A DNA stretch of 23,245 nt, taken from NCBI GenBank assembly GCA_946481195.1, contig CAMLNG010000007.1:1-23245 (forward strand), in the 5' to 3' direction. This document shows, in pieces, positions 14,144 to 23,245 of this stretch (the first letter of the stretch is position 1; each line of letters starts with the position of its first letter). A model generated the notes under the pieces. That model saw only the letters and a program-made list of their open reading frames with translations, searched no databases and was not told the origin of the DNA. The stretch is from an uncultured Chromatiaceae bacterium. GTDB taxonomy: Bacteria; Pseudomonadota; Gammaproteobacteria; Enterobacterales; Alteromonadaceae. The translations under genes were made by a program, and so were the position numbers.

Positions 14144-15886
14144 ATGCAATTAAATATATGTTGGGTTTTATGTGCTGCAGCTTTTGCCGCTGCCACCCCT
14201 GCGCACGCCGCGACCCTCGGGCCTGTCACCGGCAAAGAGACGTTATGGAGTCTGGCCCGTGCGGCCCGTGGTGATGCGCCTTATTCGATGTATCAGGCTA
14301 TCGTTGCGCTGCAACAGAAAAACCCGACAGCCTTTATTGGTAACAATGTGCATCACGTGAAACTGGGTGCTGTGCTGGAATTACCGACCGCAGCGGAAAT
14401 TGCGGCTGTGGACGCGACAAGCGCCGAGCAAAAAGTGGAAGCCGATGCGGTTGCCTGGCGGCAATGGGTTGCCACCCGGCAAAGTGCGGGCGGCAGTTTG
14501 CCGGGTACAGGTACCACAGTGCGGAAAACCGGTGGCTTATCATCGCAGGCCACTGCGGCTTTAGCCCGGCAAGTGCAACAACAAAGCAAAGCTGTGCCTG
14601 CGCTGTTAGCCGCGCCGGCAGAACCACCTGCCGCCGTGGCCGAAGCGGCCCCCGTTTCGGCGGCCTCAGCACCGCTGGCACCTTTGCCGCCAGAACCACC
14701 TGCACCTGACATTGCGGAGGCCCCGGCGGTGCTGACGCGGGAACCTCGCGGTGACTGGACTGAACGCTTACAGACCGATACCACGTTGGGGCTGGACTGG
14801 CGTTGGTTCGCCAAGCGCGGCCTGCAGGGCCAAAGCCGCAGTGCATTCAGTGGCAGTGCTTTAGTTGAATGGTACTGGCAGTCTGAAGATGAGCGTAGCA
14901 GCTGGACAATCAGCCCTTATCTGCGCTGGGATCAACACGACAGTGAACGCAATCTGGTGGATTTGCGCCAGGCATATTGGTTGAGCGTAGGCGATGGCTG
15001 GGAGTTTAAAGCCGGCGTCGACAAAATTTTCTGGGGGGTGACCGAATCGATTCACCTGGTTGACGTGATTAACCAGACCGACTGGGTCGATGCGGTGGAT
15101 GGTGAATCCAAATTGGGCCAGCCGCTGCTGCAACTCAACCTGAGCGGTGACTGGGGCAATCTGCAAAGTTTTGTGCTGCCGTATTTTCGCGAGCGTACCT
15201 TAAGCGGTGAACAAGGCCGCCTGCGTTTGCCATTGCCGGTGTTAGCCGATGAAGCAGTGTATCAGTCGTCGCGCGAGCAGCGGCATGTTGATCTGGCGCT
15301 GCGTTACAGCCAACAAATCGATCAAGTTGATCTGGCGCTGTCGTATTTTACCGGTACCAACCGCGACCCGCGATTTATGCCGGTGGGTCAGGGTAATGCC
15401 TTGGTGCCGTATTACGAACAAATGCAGCAGTGGGGGTTGGAAGGCCAATGGATTGTCGACAGCTGGATCTGGAAGCTTGAAGCCATTCGCCGCAGCAGCG
15501 ATATCGACAGTTTCACCGCCGCCGTGGCCGGTTTTGAATATACCAGTGTTGGCGTGTTTGATTCGGCGGTTGACCTTGGCTGGTTGGTAGAATATCAATA
15601 CGACAACCGCGGGCAATATGCGCCGGTACCCGGACAGCGTGATCTGTTTGCCGGTGTGCGCGTAGCACTGAATGATGAAGCTGGCAGCGAACTGTTGTTT
15701 GGTATCGCACAGGATTTGCAAAATGGTGGCACCCGCAGCGGCATGCTGGAAGCCTCGATGCGTTTTAGTAACAATATGCGTTTGCGGCTGGACGCCTGGT
15801 TTTTCCAGACCATGTCGATGCAACAGCCAACCTGGTGGTTCAGGCAGGACGATTATGTTCAGTTAGGTTTTGATTATTATTTCTGA
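14144..15886 (+). CDS. Outer-membrane beta-barrel protein with N-terminal FimV/LysM-like domain
   Basis: A 580-residue exported protein with an unusual domain order. After a signal peptide (cleavage near AHA-AT, ~22) comes a FimV N-terminal/LysM-like domain (~24-82): LGPVTGKETLWSLARAARG, then VALQQKNPTAFIGNN and KLGAVLELP. Such domains bind peptidoglycan in FimV. An Ala/Pro-rich linker (~158-197) leads to ~375 residues of alternating aromatic strands ending in YVQLGFDYYF, the terminal Phe typical of BAM-assembled barrels. The barrel has DLRQAYWLSVG and FWGVTESIHLVDVINQTD, reminiscent of DUF1302-type proteins that occur beside RND transporters; I am unsure of the exact family. The ATG at 14144 (GGAA eight bases upstream) directly precedes the signal peptide. 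The gene follows the RND and LolA-like genes and is the likely outer-membrane terminus of the pathway. Confidence 0.8.
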   Translation: MQLNICWVLCAAAFAAATPAHAATLGPVTGKETLWSLARAARGDAPYSMYQAIVALQQKNPTAFIGNNVHHVKLGAVLELPTAAEIAAVDATSAEQKVEADAVAWRQWVATRQSAGGSLPGTGTTVRKTGGLSSQATAALARQVQQQSKAVPALLAAPAEPPAAVAEAAPVSAASAPLAPLPPEPPAPDIAEAPAVLTREPRGDWTERLQTDTTLGLDWRWFAKRGLQGQSRSAFSGSALVEWYWQSEDERSSWTISPYLRWDQHDSERNLVDLRQAYWLSVGDGWEFKAGVDKIFWGVTESIHLVDVINQTDWVDAVDGESKLGQPLLQLNLSGDWGNLQSFVLPYFRERTLSGEQGRLRLPLPVLADEAVYQSSREQRHVDLALRYSQQIDQVDLALSYFTGTNRDPRFMPVGQGNALVPYYEQMQQWGLEGQWIVDSWIWKLEAIRRSSDIDSFTAAVAGFEYTSVGVFDSAVDLGWLVEYQYDNRGQYAPVPGQRDLFAGVRVALNDEAGSELLFGIAQDLQNGGTRSGMLEASMRFSNNMRLRLDAWFFQTMSMQQPTWWFRQDDYVQLGFDYYF

Positions 15887-15905
15887 CAATTCCGGAGTAA
15901 GGGGT

Positions 15906-16670
15906 ATGAGACTTTGGGTGGCGGCAGTGTTGTTGTGTTGGTCTGCGCTCGTCAAAGCTGAACCCCGGCAGATTGTGGTGGGTATCGAACAAATCGATTA
16001 TTACCCGCATTACGATTTCAGTCCCGGTCAGCAACGTGGCTTTTTCTATGACTTGATGCAGCTGTTTGGCAAAACCGCCGGCTATCAAATTCTTTTCTCA
16101 GCTTTACCGGTCAAACGTCTGTATCAGGAAGCCAACAGCGGTATTGACCTGGTTTATCCGGACAATCCGGCCTGGCAGCAATACCTGGTGGCGGAATATC
16201 CGAAAACTTACAGTGATCCAATCATTTATACCTTAGGCAGTACTATGGTGCTGCCGAAAAACCAGCAAATGCCGCTGGAAAAATTCCGCTCATTGGCAGT
16301 GATCCACGGTTTTGCACCGCATCGTTGGCTGGAGCTGCAAAAACGCTATAAATTCCGCATGGTGGATGTGGCAGATAGTGCGTCTGCTTTGGGATTAGTG
16401 CTCAGGGGGCGAGTGCATGGTGCGTCGATTGAATTGAATGTTGCCAATGAATATCTGCGCCGGATTGGCCAGCCTGGCGCCTTAGTGGCGGCAGAAACTC
16501 TGCCCTTTTCTGAATTGCCGTTTTTGTTATCCAGCGTCAATCAGCCGGGGCTTATCATCGAATTTAACCGCTTTTTGCGTCAGCAACAGCGCGCCATCCA
16601 GCAGCTGAAAAACAAATATCAGCTGCTGGAACACAAAGAACAGCTAAAAACTTCAGCAGCCTCTGGTTAG
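15906..16670 (+). CDS. Periplasmic solute-binding-like protein (SBP_bac_3 type)
   Basis: A 254-residue exported protein with a signal peptide (cleavage after VKA, before EPRQI, ~19). The remainder resembles bacterial extracellular solute-binding proteins of family 3: IVVGIEQIDYYPHYDF, then GFFYDLMQLFGKTAGYQI and LPVKRLYQEANSGIDLVYPD. Such proteins usually feed ABC importers, but no permease or ATPase gene is adjacent; lone family-3-like proteins of this sort are common in Alteromonadales and their roles are mostly unknown. The ATG at 15906 follows GGAGTAAGGGGT and lies 19 bases after the barrel gene stop, so it is probably the last gene of the RND cassette. A GXXL-type conserved ligand site cannot be named from sequence alone. 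Its stop overlaps that of the convergent amidohydrolase by 4 bp. Confidence 0.75.
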   Translation: MRLWVAAVLLCWSALVKAEPRQIVVGIEQIDYYPHYDFSPGQQRGFFYDLMQLFGKTAGYQILFSALPVKRLYQEANSGIDLVYPDNPAWQQYLVAEYPKTYSDPIIYTLGSTMVLPKNQQMPLEKFRSLAVIHGFAPHRWLELQKRYKFRMVDVADSASALGLVLRGRVHGASIELNVANEYLRRIGQPGALVAAETLPFSELPFLLSSVNQPGLIIEFNRFLRQQQRAIQQLKNKYQLLEHKEQLKTSAASG

Positions 16671-18004
16671 CGCGGCGCCTGCAGTAAATCGGTTAATGCC
16701 CGCACTGTGGCTTCGACGCCGGTGCGAATGGCCGGTTCAGGTTCGATTTTAAACAACGGGCTGTGGTGGCTCGGCACGGCAGGACCGCCGTTTTTCTCTG
16801 CAGTAAAAGCCGCTGCCGGGGTGCCACCGACGGCAAAATACACGCTGGGGATGTATGGGTCTGTGGTCAGGAATGGAAAGTCTTCCGCCCCCATGCCGAG
16901 CCGCTTGTAATTCTGATCAAAAATATCTGCGCCCATTTGCTTCGACCATGTCGCTTTGAGCCGTTGTGTCAGCGGGATGTCATTGACGGTTGGCGGCGTG
17001 GTGCCATCGCGCACTATTACTTCAGGCAGTTTATCTTCCGGCAGGCCGGCGACCCGCCCCATATTCACTGCCACACGTTTTATTGCATCAATCAGCTGAT
17101 TGCGGGTATCCATATTGTCATTGCGTACCGTCAGCTGCAGCACGGCCTGATCTGAAATGATGTTGTGTTTGGTGCCGGACTGGAAGGAGCCGACGGTAAT
17201 CACGCCCGGTTCTTTCGGCGGCAGTTCCCGGCTGATGATGGTTTGCAGCGCCAGCACAATTTGGGCACCCAGCACTATCGGGTCTTTGCCGCGGTGCGGG
17301 CTGGCGCCATGCGCACCGACGCCGTGAATAATAATATCCACACTATCGACGCCGGAATAAGGCGAGCCTTCCACTGCAACCAGCTTACCGGCTTCAATTT
17401 CGCTTGATACATGGAATGCCAGCGCATAATCGGGTTTACCAAATTTCTGATACAAACCGTCCTGCATCATGCCCTGTGCACCACCACTGCGTTCTTCAGC
17501 AGGCTGTCCAATCAGCATCAGCGTGCCGGACCAGTCTTTTTTCCGCGCCGCCATCTGCCGCGCCGTACCGACCAGACTGGTGATGTGCACATCGTGACCA
17601 CAAGCATGCATTACCGACACATCATGGCCGTCCCAGTCTTTGGTTTTGACTTTGGAGGCATAAGGTAAACCGGATTTTTCTTCCACCGGCAGGCCGTCCA
17701 TATCGGCCCGCATCATCACCAATGGCCCCGGGCCGTTTTTCAGAATAGCGACCACACCAGTTTTGCCGATGCCGGTATGAACCTCAAAACCTGCCGCTTT
17801 TAATTCTTTCGCCAGTCGCGCGGCTGTGTTCACCTCCATATGCGACAGTTCCGGGTTTTGGTGAAAGTGGGTAAATAAGGCGCCCAGATGTTGTTGATAA
17901 TCGCTGGCCACTGATTTTGCTAATGCAGTTGATGCATCAACTGCGGCCTGAGCGGACACCGCATATAAAGCGGTACATAGCAAAGTAAGGGAAAAAGCAC
18001 GCAT
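16667..18004 (-). CDS. Exported M20-family amidohydrolase (peptidase M20D type)
   Basis: A 445-residue metal-dependent hydrolase of the M20/HipO/AbgB type, which cleaves N-acyl amino acids, hippurate-like amides or small peptides. A signal peptide (~1-21, VSAQA-AV) indicates a periplasmic or secreted enzyme, in contrast to cytoplasmic AbgB. Metal and catalytic residues are visible: MRADMDGLPVEE (D101, D103), HACGHDVH (H133, C135, H137), GQPAEERSGGA (E170/E171), H198 in LAFHVS, GMGAEDFPF (E374) and H414 in SHHSP. The M20 lid domain with HGVGAHGASPH lies at ~227-237. The size is normal. It is a single gene on the minus strand, convergent with the solute-binding-like gene (4-bp stop overlap) and divergent from the TerC-family gene. 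The substrate is not predictable. Confidence 0.93.
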   Translation of the reverse strand: MRAFSLTLLCTALYAVSAQAAVDASTALAKSVASDYQQHLGALFTHFHQNPELSHMEVNTAARLAKELKAAGFEVHTGIGKTGVVAILKNGPGPLVMMRADMDGLPVEEKSGLPYASKVKTKDWDGHDVSVMHACGHDVHITSLVGTARQMAARKKDWSGTLMLIGQPAEERSGGAQGMMQDGLYQKFGKPDYALAFHVSSEIEAGKLVAVEGSPYSGVDSVDIIIHGVGAHGASPHRGKDPIVLGAQIVLALQTIISRELPPKEPGVITVGSFQSGTKHNIISDQAVLQLTVRNDNMDTRNQLIDAIKRVAVNMGRVAGLPEDKLPEVIVRDGTTPPTVNDIPLTQRLKATWSKQMGADIFDQNYKRLGMGAEDFPFLTTDPYIPSVYFAVGGTPAAAFTAEKNGGPAVPSHHSPLFKIEPEPAIRTGVEATVRALTDLLQAPR

Positions 18005-18183
18005 CGGGTTGTTCCTGAATTTGTGGAAAAATTCAGCATACCAGAGCGATCAGGACTTCGTCGTGGTATTCAGCGCTTCACTGCGGACATTCACCGCAGC
18101 CGCTCAGCCCACGTTTTCATTGGCAGCACGGGCCTTCGCAAGTAAACTAGCCGGCAGTTTTTAGCTTAACCTGTGAGATCGAT

Positions 18184-18927
18184 ATGTTTGAGTGGATTGC
18201 AAGTCCGGAGGCCTGGATAGCGCTTGGGACGCTGGCGGCGTTAGAAATCGTATTAGGTATTGATAATATTATCTTTTTATCAATTCTGGTTGGCCGGTTG
18301 CCGGAAAAACAACGCGCTTTTGCCCGCCGTCTGGGTTTGGGCCTCGCGATGTTTGCCCGGTTGGCGCTGTTGTTCTCTATCTCCTGGGTGATGGGCCTGA
18401 CTGAGACCTGGTTCACGGTACTTGGCAATGATATCTCCGGCCGTGACGTGATTCTGATTGGCGGTGGTCTGTTCCTGCTGGCGAAATCGACACAGGAAAT
18501 TCACCATAGCCTCGAAGGTGCAGAAGAAGAGCCTGGCGCACCAAAAGTGGTGGCAAACAGCCTGGTGATGGTGCTGATCCAGATTATGATCCTCGACATC
18601 GTGTTCTCGTTAGATTCAGTGATCACCGCGGTTGGCCTGGTCAACAACATCGAAATTATGGCGATTGCTATTGTGGCTGCTGTTGGCGTGATGATGTTTG
18701 CTGCCAAGCCGATTGGTGATTTTGTTGACGCGCATCCGACGATTAAAATCCTGGCTTTGTCGTTCCTGATTTTAGTCGGCGTCACTCTGATGATTGAAGG
18801 TTTTGACGTGCATGTACCAAAAGGTTACATCTACTTCGCGATGGCGTTCTCTTGCTGTGTTGAGATGATTAACATCCGTCTGCGCAAGAAGTCGAATCCT
18901 GTGCAGCTACACAAAGATTTGCCGTAA
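18184..18927 (+). CDS. TerC-family integral membrane protein (YgdQ-like)
   Basis: A 247-residue polytopic inner-membrane protein of the TerC family. The two conserved acidic membrane motifs are present: ALEIVLGIDNIIFLSIL (E21, D27) and MILDIVFSLDSVITAVGLV (D138, D144). The family includes Mn2+ exporters acting at the membrane and proteins tied to tellurite resistance; no ter gene cluster is present, so a metal-ion transport role (for example Mn2+ efflux or metalation of exported enzymes) is the better guess. The C-terminus is polar and short, with no CBS or CorC extension as in YoaE-type members. The ribosome-binding site is weak. A rho-independent terminator follows. Confidence 0.9.
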   Translation: MFEWIASPEAWIALGTLAALEIVLGIDNIIFLSILVGRLPEKQRAFARRLGLGLAMFARLALLFSISWVMGLTETWFTVLGNDISGRDVILIGGGLFLLAKSTQEIHHSLEGAEEEPGAPKVVANSLVMVLIQIMILDIVFSLDSVITAVGLVNNIEIMAIAIVAAVGVMMFAAKPIGDFVDAHPTIKILALSFLILVGVTLMIEGFDVHVPKGYIYFAMAFSCCVEMINIRLRKKSNPVQLHKDLP

Positions 18928-18955
18928 CGAGGCATCTCTGTGTTTCTGTAAAATT

Positions 18956-18979
18956 AAAAGCCCGCACTGCGGGCTTTTT
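18956..18979. terminator. Bidirectional intrinsic terminator
   Basis: AAAAGCCCGC (18956-18965) and GCGGGCTTTT (18969-18978) form a perfect 10-bp stem with a 3-nt loop, with A and T runs on both sides. It lies between the convergent TerC-family gene and the TRIC/YicG-like gene and can end transcription from both strands. Confidence 0.9.
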
Positions 18980-18994
18980 GCTATAAGGGCCAGG

Positions 18995-19621
18995 TTATTT
19001 GCCAATCTGGCCGCTGCGGCCAAATACCGGAATGGTCAGATGCCAGCGGATTGCTGCAAGACGCAGCAGCAGACAGGCCAGCATGCCGGCCAGCATAGCG
19101 GGTAGCGGTGCGACCTGTAGTGCCAGCGACTGGGTGTAGACCAGGCCACCAAAAATACAGGTCACGGCGTATAACTCACCACGAAACACCAACGGGATCT
19201 CCCGACATAACACGTCGCGGATCATGCCGCCGCAGACACCACTCATAGTGCCCATCATAATGGCGACAAAATCTGAAGTACCGTACGCCAGTGCTTTCTG
19301 CGCGCCCATTACGACAAAAAATGCCAGACCAATGGCGTCGGCGATTTGCAGCGCATTATTTGGAATGGTCAGGCGTTTGCGCACAAACAGAATGGTCAGC
19401 GCGGTCGCGCCGAAAATGGCATAGAAATAACTGTTGTCGCTGAGCCAAATCACCGGTACGTCGAGAATTAAATCGCGGATAGTACCGCCGCCGATTGCTG
19501 TGACAGTGGCAAGCACAATCACGCCAAAGCCATCCATTTGCTTGCGCCAGGCAGCCAGCGTGCCGGCGACGGCAAAAACCCCAATGCCCATTAAATCAAA
19601 CCAGTGAAAAAGCTGTTCCAT
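18995..19621 (-). CDS. TRIC/UPF0126 (YicG-like) membrane protein
   Basis: A 208-residue inner-membrane protein with seven probable membrane helices and the diagnostic tandem repeats of the bacterial TRIC/UPF0126 family: AIGGGTIRD (~43-50) and CGGMIRD (~130-136). Related bacterial proteins form trimeric monovalent-cation channels, and some members have been assigned to amino acid (glycine) transport, so the substrate is open. The length is normal. AGGAG lies six bases before the ATG. It stands alone, sharing the terminator with the convergent TerC-family gene; its promoter region (19622 onward) is shared with the divergent M4 protease gene. Confidence 0.92.
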   Translation of the reverse strand: MEQLFHWFDLMGIGVFAVAGTLAAWRKQMDGFGVIVLATVTAIGGGTIRDLILDVPVIWLSDNSYFYAIFGATALTILFVRKRLTIPNNALQIADAIGLAFFVVMGAQKALAYGTSDFVAIMMGTMSGVCGGMIRDVLCREIPLVFRGELYAVTCIFGGLVYTQSLALQVAPLPAMLAGMLACLLLRLAAIRWHLTIPVFGRSGQIGK

Positions 19622-19706
19622 CGGCTACTCCTGCCAAAATGACCATCTTATCGCAGTTTATTGTCTTTGACGAAAACCAGCCCGATGACAGCATGACGTG
19701 ACCGGG

Positions 19707-19736
19707 TTGATAAGGAGTTAATAAATTACTGATATT
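19707..19736 (+). promoter_or_regulatory. Tentative promoter of the M4 protease gene
   Basis: TTGATA (19707-19712) and GATATT (19731-19736) are spaced by 18 bases in an AT-rich stretch, leaving a leader of about 100 nt before the protease start. The -10 match is only four of six, so this is a weak call; other AT-rich positions nearby could serve. Confidence 0.25.
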
Positions 19737-19824
19737 AATATGATGTTAATTTCAAACGATTTTTCTTGTCTATGTTAGCTGAGCCGCACTGTGTCAGCGC
19801 GGTATTCAGGAACATTATTGATAA

Positions 19825-21675
<1,851 letters not shown>

Positions 21676-21714
21676 GCGGTGACCCTTTCTGCATTACCCT
21701 GTTGGTTTTGAATC

Positions 21715-21744
21715 AAGCCAGCTGCAGCATGCAACTGGCTTTTT
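21715..21744 (+). terminator. Intrinsic terminator of the M4 protease gene
   Basis: AAGCCAG (21715-21721) pairs with CTGGCTT (21735-21741); the stem continues past one mismatch with TGCA/TGCA around a 3-nt loop and is followed by a T run (TTTTT from 21740). It lies 40 bases after the stop codon. On the other strand the T run is broken, so termination of the convergent DUF2252 gene here would be weaker. Confidence 0.85.
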
Positions 21745-21745
21745 A

Positions 21746-23089
21746 TCAAGCTTGTTTAGCGGCCGTTTGAGCCAATAAAGTGGCCAGTAGCTGACAATCT
21801 TGTTGCTGCTGCGTCGCGTATTGCTGGCAGGCATCTAGCAATGCTTCTGCTTCAACTGCCAGTGCCCGCTGCATCTGCACGGCAAAACGTGCAGAGCGCC
21901 GGTCTGCGCGGTTGTGAGCCAGCGCCAGGGCATGACCACAGGCTTCGGCATATTGACGCAACGATTTGGCCGGATCCTGGATTTGCAGACAGATATCTTC
22001 CGGGTCTACATCCACATTGGCATGATGCAGTGAACGCACCAGATAATGCGCGCCCTCAAACTGCACTTCATCCAGTACTGAATCGGGCCGGCGCTGCATC
22101 AGACGCTGGCAATCCACCGTCAGGTGCGCGTCATTGAGCCGGTTGACCGGGTGTAAATCCGGAAAGAAAAACAACGGTGCTGAACGGCGTTGCTGTTTCA
22201 CTTCGACCACCTGACACAGAGCCAAATCAGCATCAGTCACAATGTCTGTTGGCCCCACCAGCAAATAATAGCGCTGCATATTCAGCGAGCCGGTACCAGC
22301 GCCATGGCGGGTGACAATATCCAGAATGGCATCATGCACATAAGGCGCAAAAGCCTGCTCCAGCTCGGCGTAACGACTGGCCTCAATCCGGCTGAATTTA
22401 CCGCTGTCAGCTTTAAATTGCAGAGGACGTGCACTGAGGTCGACAGATTTGGCCAAAGTACTTTTACTGAGGAAATCGCTGCCGGCCGCTGAACGTTTAA
22501 TCGCCTTTTTCAAAAAGGGCTTCAGCACATGTTGTTTCGGGAAATCGTCCTGAGTACTAAAACGGAATTCCGGGTCTTGAGCCACTGCAGCACAGCAATC
22601 GGCATAACTTTGCAGAAAACGGCGGGCAGCCACTGCGGCATCAGTAGCGCTGGCAGCGGTTAAACCGGTCAGATCCGGCGCATCTTCACTGAGATATTGC
22701 CCGGTGGTAAGGCCACGACAATAATCTGCGGCCAGTAACAGGCTGACAATAAACCGGCTTAAATCCCACACGGCCGGGCCTATGCAGGCGTCGTCAAAAT
22801 CGTTGGGGGCAAAAATCACCCGTTCGCCATAACTGCCGTCTTCGGTGAAAAAACCAAAATTGGAGATATGACAATCTCCCATCACTGTGGTCAGTGGTAC
22901 TTGTGTGTTGAGGACCGGCGGTAATTGCAGCAGACCCGACTGGATATCGGCATAAAACAGCCCGGAACTGCCACGTAAAAACCGGAATGGGTTGAGTGCC
23001 ATTTTCTGGTGTTTGGCCAACAGTTGCTGGCTGGGGTCGACCTGGTCGGTTCTGCTGAATTCGCTGATCAATTGGTGCAGGCGCTGCAT
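21746..23089 (-). CDS. DUF2252-family protein (kinase/phosphotransferase-like fold)
   Basis: A 447-residue cytoplasmic protein of DUF2252, a family of unknown function. It has a recognisable phosphotransferase-like pattern: GDCHISNFGFF (71-81), resembling the GDxHxxN catalytic loop of aminoglycoside-kinase-like enzymes, then PNDFDDACIGPAVWDLSRF (~95-113), resembling the metal-binding Asp loop. The C-terminal part includes VEVKQQRRSAPL and a helical tail. This suggests ATP-dependent phosphorylation of a small molecule or protein, as inference only. I chose the ATG at 23089 because GGAG lies eight bases upstream; a TTG ten codons earlier is the alternative. It is a single minus-strand gene convergent with the M4 protease gene. 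Confidence 0.87.
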   Translation of the reverse strand: MQRLHQLISEFSRTDQVDPSQQLLAKHQKMALNPFRFLRGSSGLFYADIQSGLLQLPPVLNTQVPLTTVMGDCHISNFGFFTEDGSYGERVIFAPNDFDDACIGPAVWDLSRFIVSLLLAADYCRGLTTGQYLSEDAPDLTGLTAASATDAAVAARRFLQSYADCCAAVAQDPEFRFSTQDDFPKQHVLKPFLKKAIKRSAAGSDFLSKSTLAKSVDLSARPLQFKADSGKFSRIEASRYAELEQAFAPYVHDAILDIVTRHGAGTGSLNMQRYYLLVGPTDIVTDADLALCQVVEVKQQRRSAPLFFFPDLHPVNRLNDAHLTVDCQRLMQRRPDSVLDEVQFEGAHYLVRSLHHANVDVDPEDICLQIQDPAKSLRQYAEACGHALALAHNRADRRSARFAVQMQRALAVEAEALLDACQQYATQQQQDCQLLATLLAQTAAKQA

Positions 23090-23245
23090 CTGAAAATCTC
23101 CGTTTATTAGGGGCTGCAATAACCTGATGCTAATGCAGTTATCGCCTGCTGGCGACAGAAAAAGTCAGCAGCTTTTGTAAGCAAAGGTCTCAGTTATCAA
23201 TGGTCTGAGCAGCCTTGTTGCTCATTTTGAAACTTGCTGCAACCC

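Noticed and set aside
14353..14814. Ala/Ser-rich open frame of 153 codons on the minus strand
   Set aside because: It is the antisense reading of the Ala/Pro-rich linker of the barrel gene, with no ribosome-binding site and no family resemblance.
18081..18099. Small hairpin CTGCGG/CCGCAG between the amidohydrolase and TerC-family genes
   Set aside because: A six-base stem with no T tract between divergent genes; too little to call a regulatory element.

Overview
The window looks like a chromosomal segment of a gammaproteobacterium of the Alteromonadales/Chromatiales type, with Rheinheimera or Alishewanella as the best guess. This rests on the gene set (ComM, TrkH, a TerC-like exporter, a TRIC/YicG-like protein, DUF3718, secreted M4 and M6 metalloproteases with C-terminal PPC domains) and on moderate GC content. 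It is inference from protein resemblance, not a database match. No rRNA, tRNA, CRISPR array, integrase or transposase is visible.

Layout. Positions 1-784 hold the C-terminal part of an SNF2-type helicase that enters from the left. A 104-bp element at 842-945, which can fold as a four-way junction, separates it from a convergent small exported DUF3718 protein (971-1315). A secreted M6 metalloprotease (1544-3547) follows. Next is a three-gene LytS/LytTR-type signalling operon on the minus strand: a canonical membrane histidine kinase (5640-6680), a second kinase-like protein whose ATP-binding boxes are eroded (4534-5643), and one LytTR response regulator (3837-4565), all overlapping. Then come comM (6811-8310, minus) and a divergent trkH (8482-9951, plus).

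The most distinctive region is 9993-16670, a plus-strand five-gene cassette: a TetR regulator, an RND/MMPL transporter, a periplasmic LolA-like carrier, an outer-membrane beta-barrel carrying a FimV/LysM-like N-terminal domain, and a periplasmic solute-binding-like protein. The parts match what a machine moving a hydrophobic or lipidic cargo from inner to outer membrane would need. A palindrome overlapping a candidate promoter upstream of tetR suggests autoregulation. The substrate is unknown.

The right end holds a secreted M20 amidohydrolase (minus), a TerC-family membrane protein (plus), a TRIC/YicG-like membrane protein (minus) sharing a bidirectional terminator with it, a secreted M4 metalloprotease with a PPC domain (plus) ending in a strong terminator, and a DUF2252 kinase-fold protein (minus). 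No gene-free stretch exceeds 300 bases.
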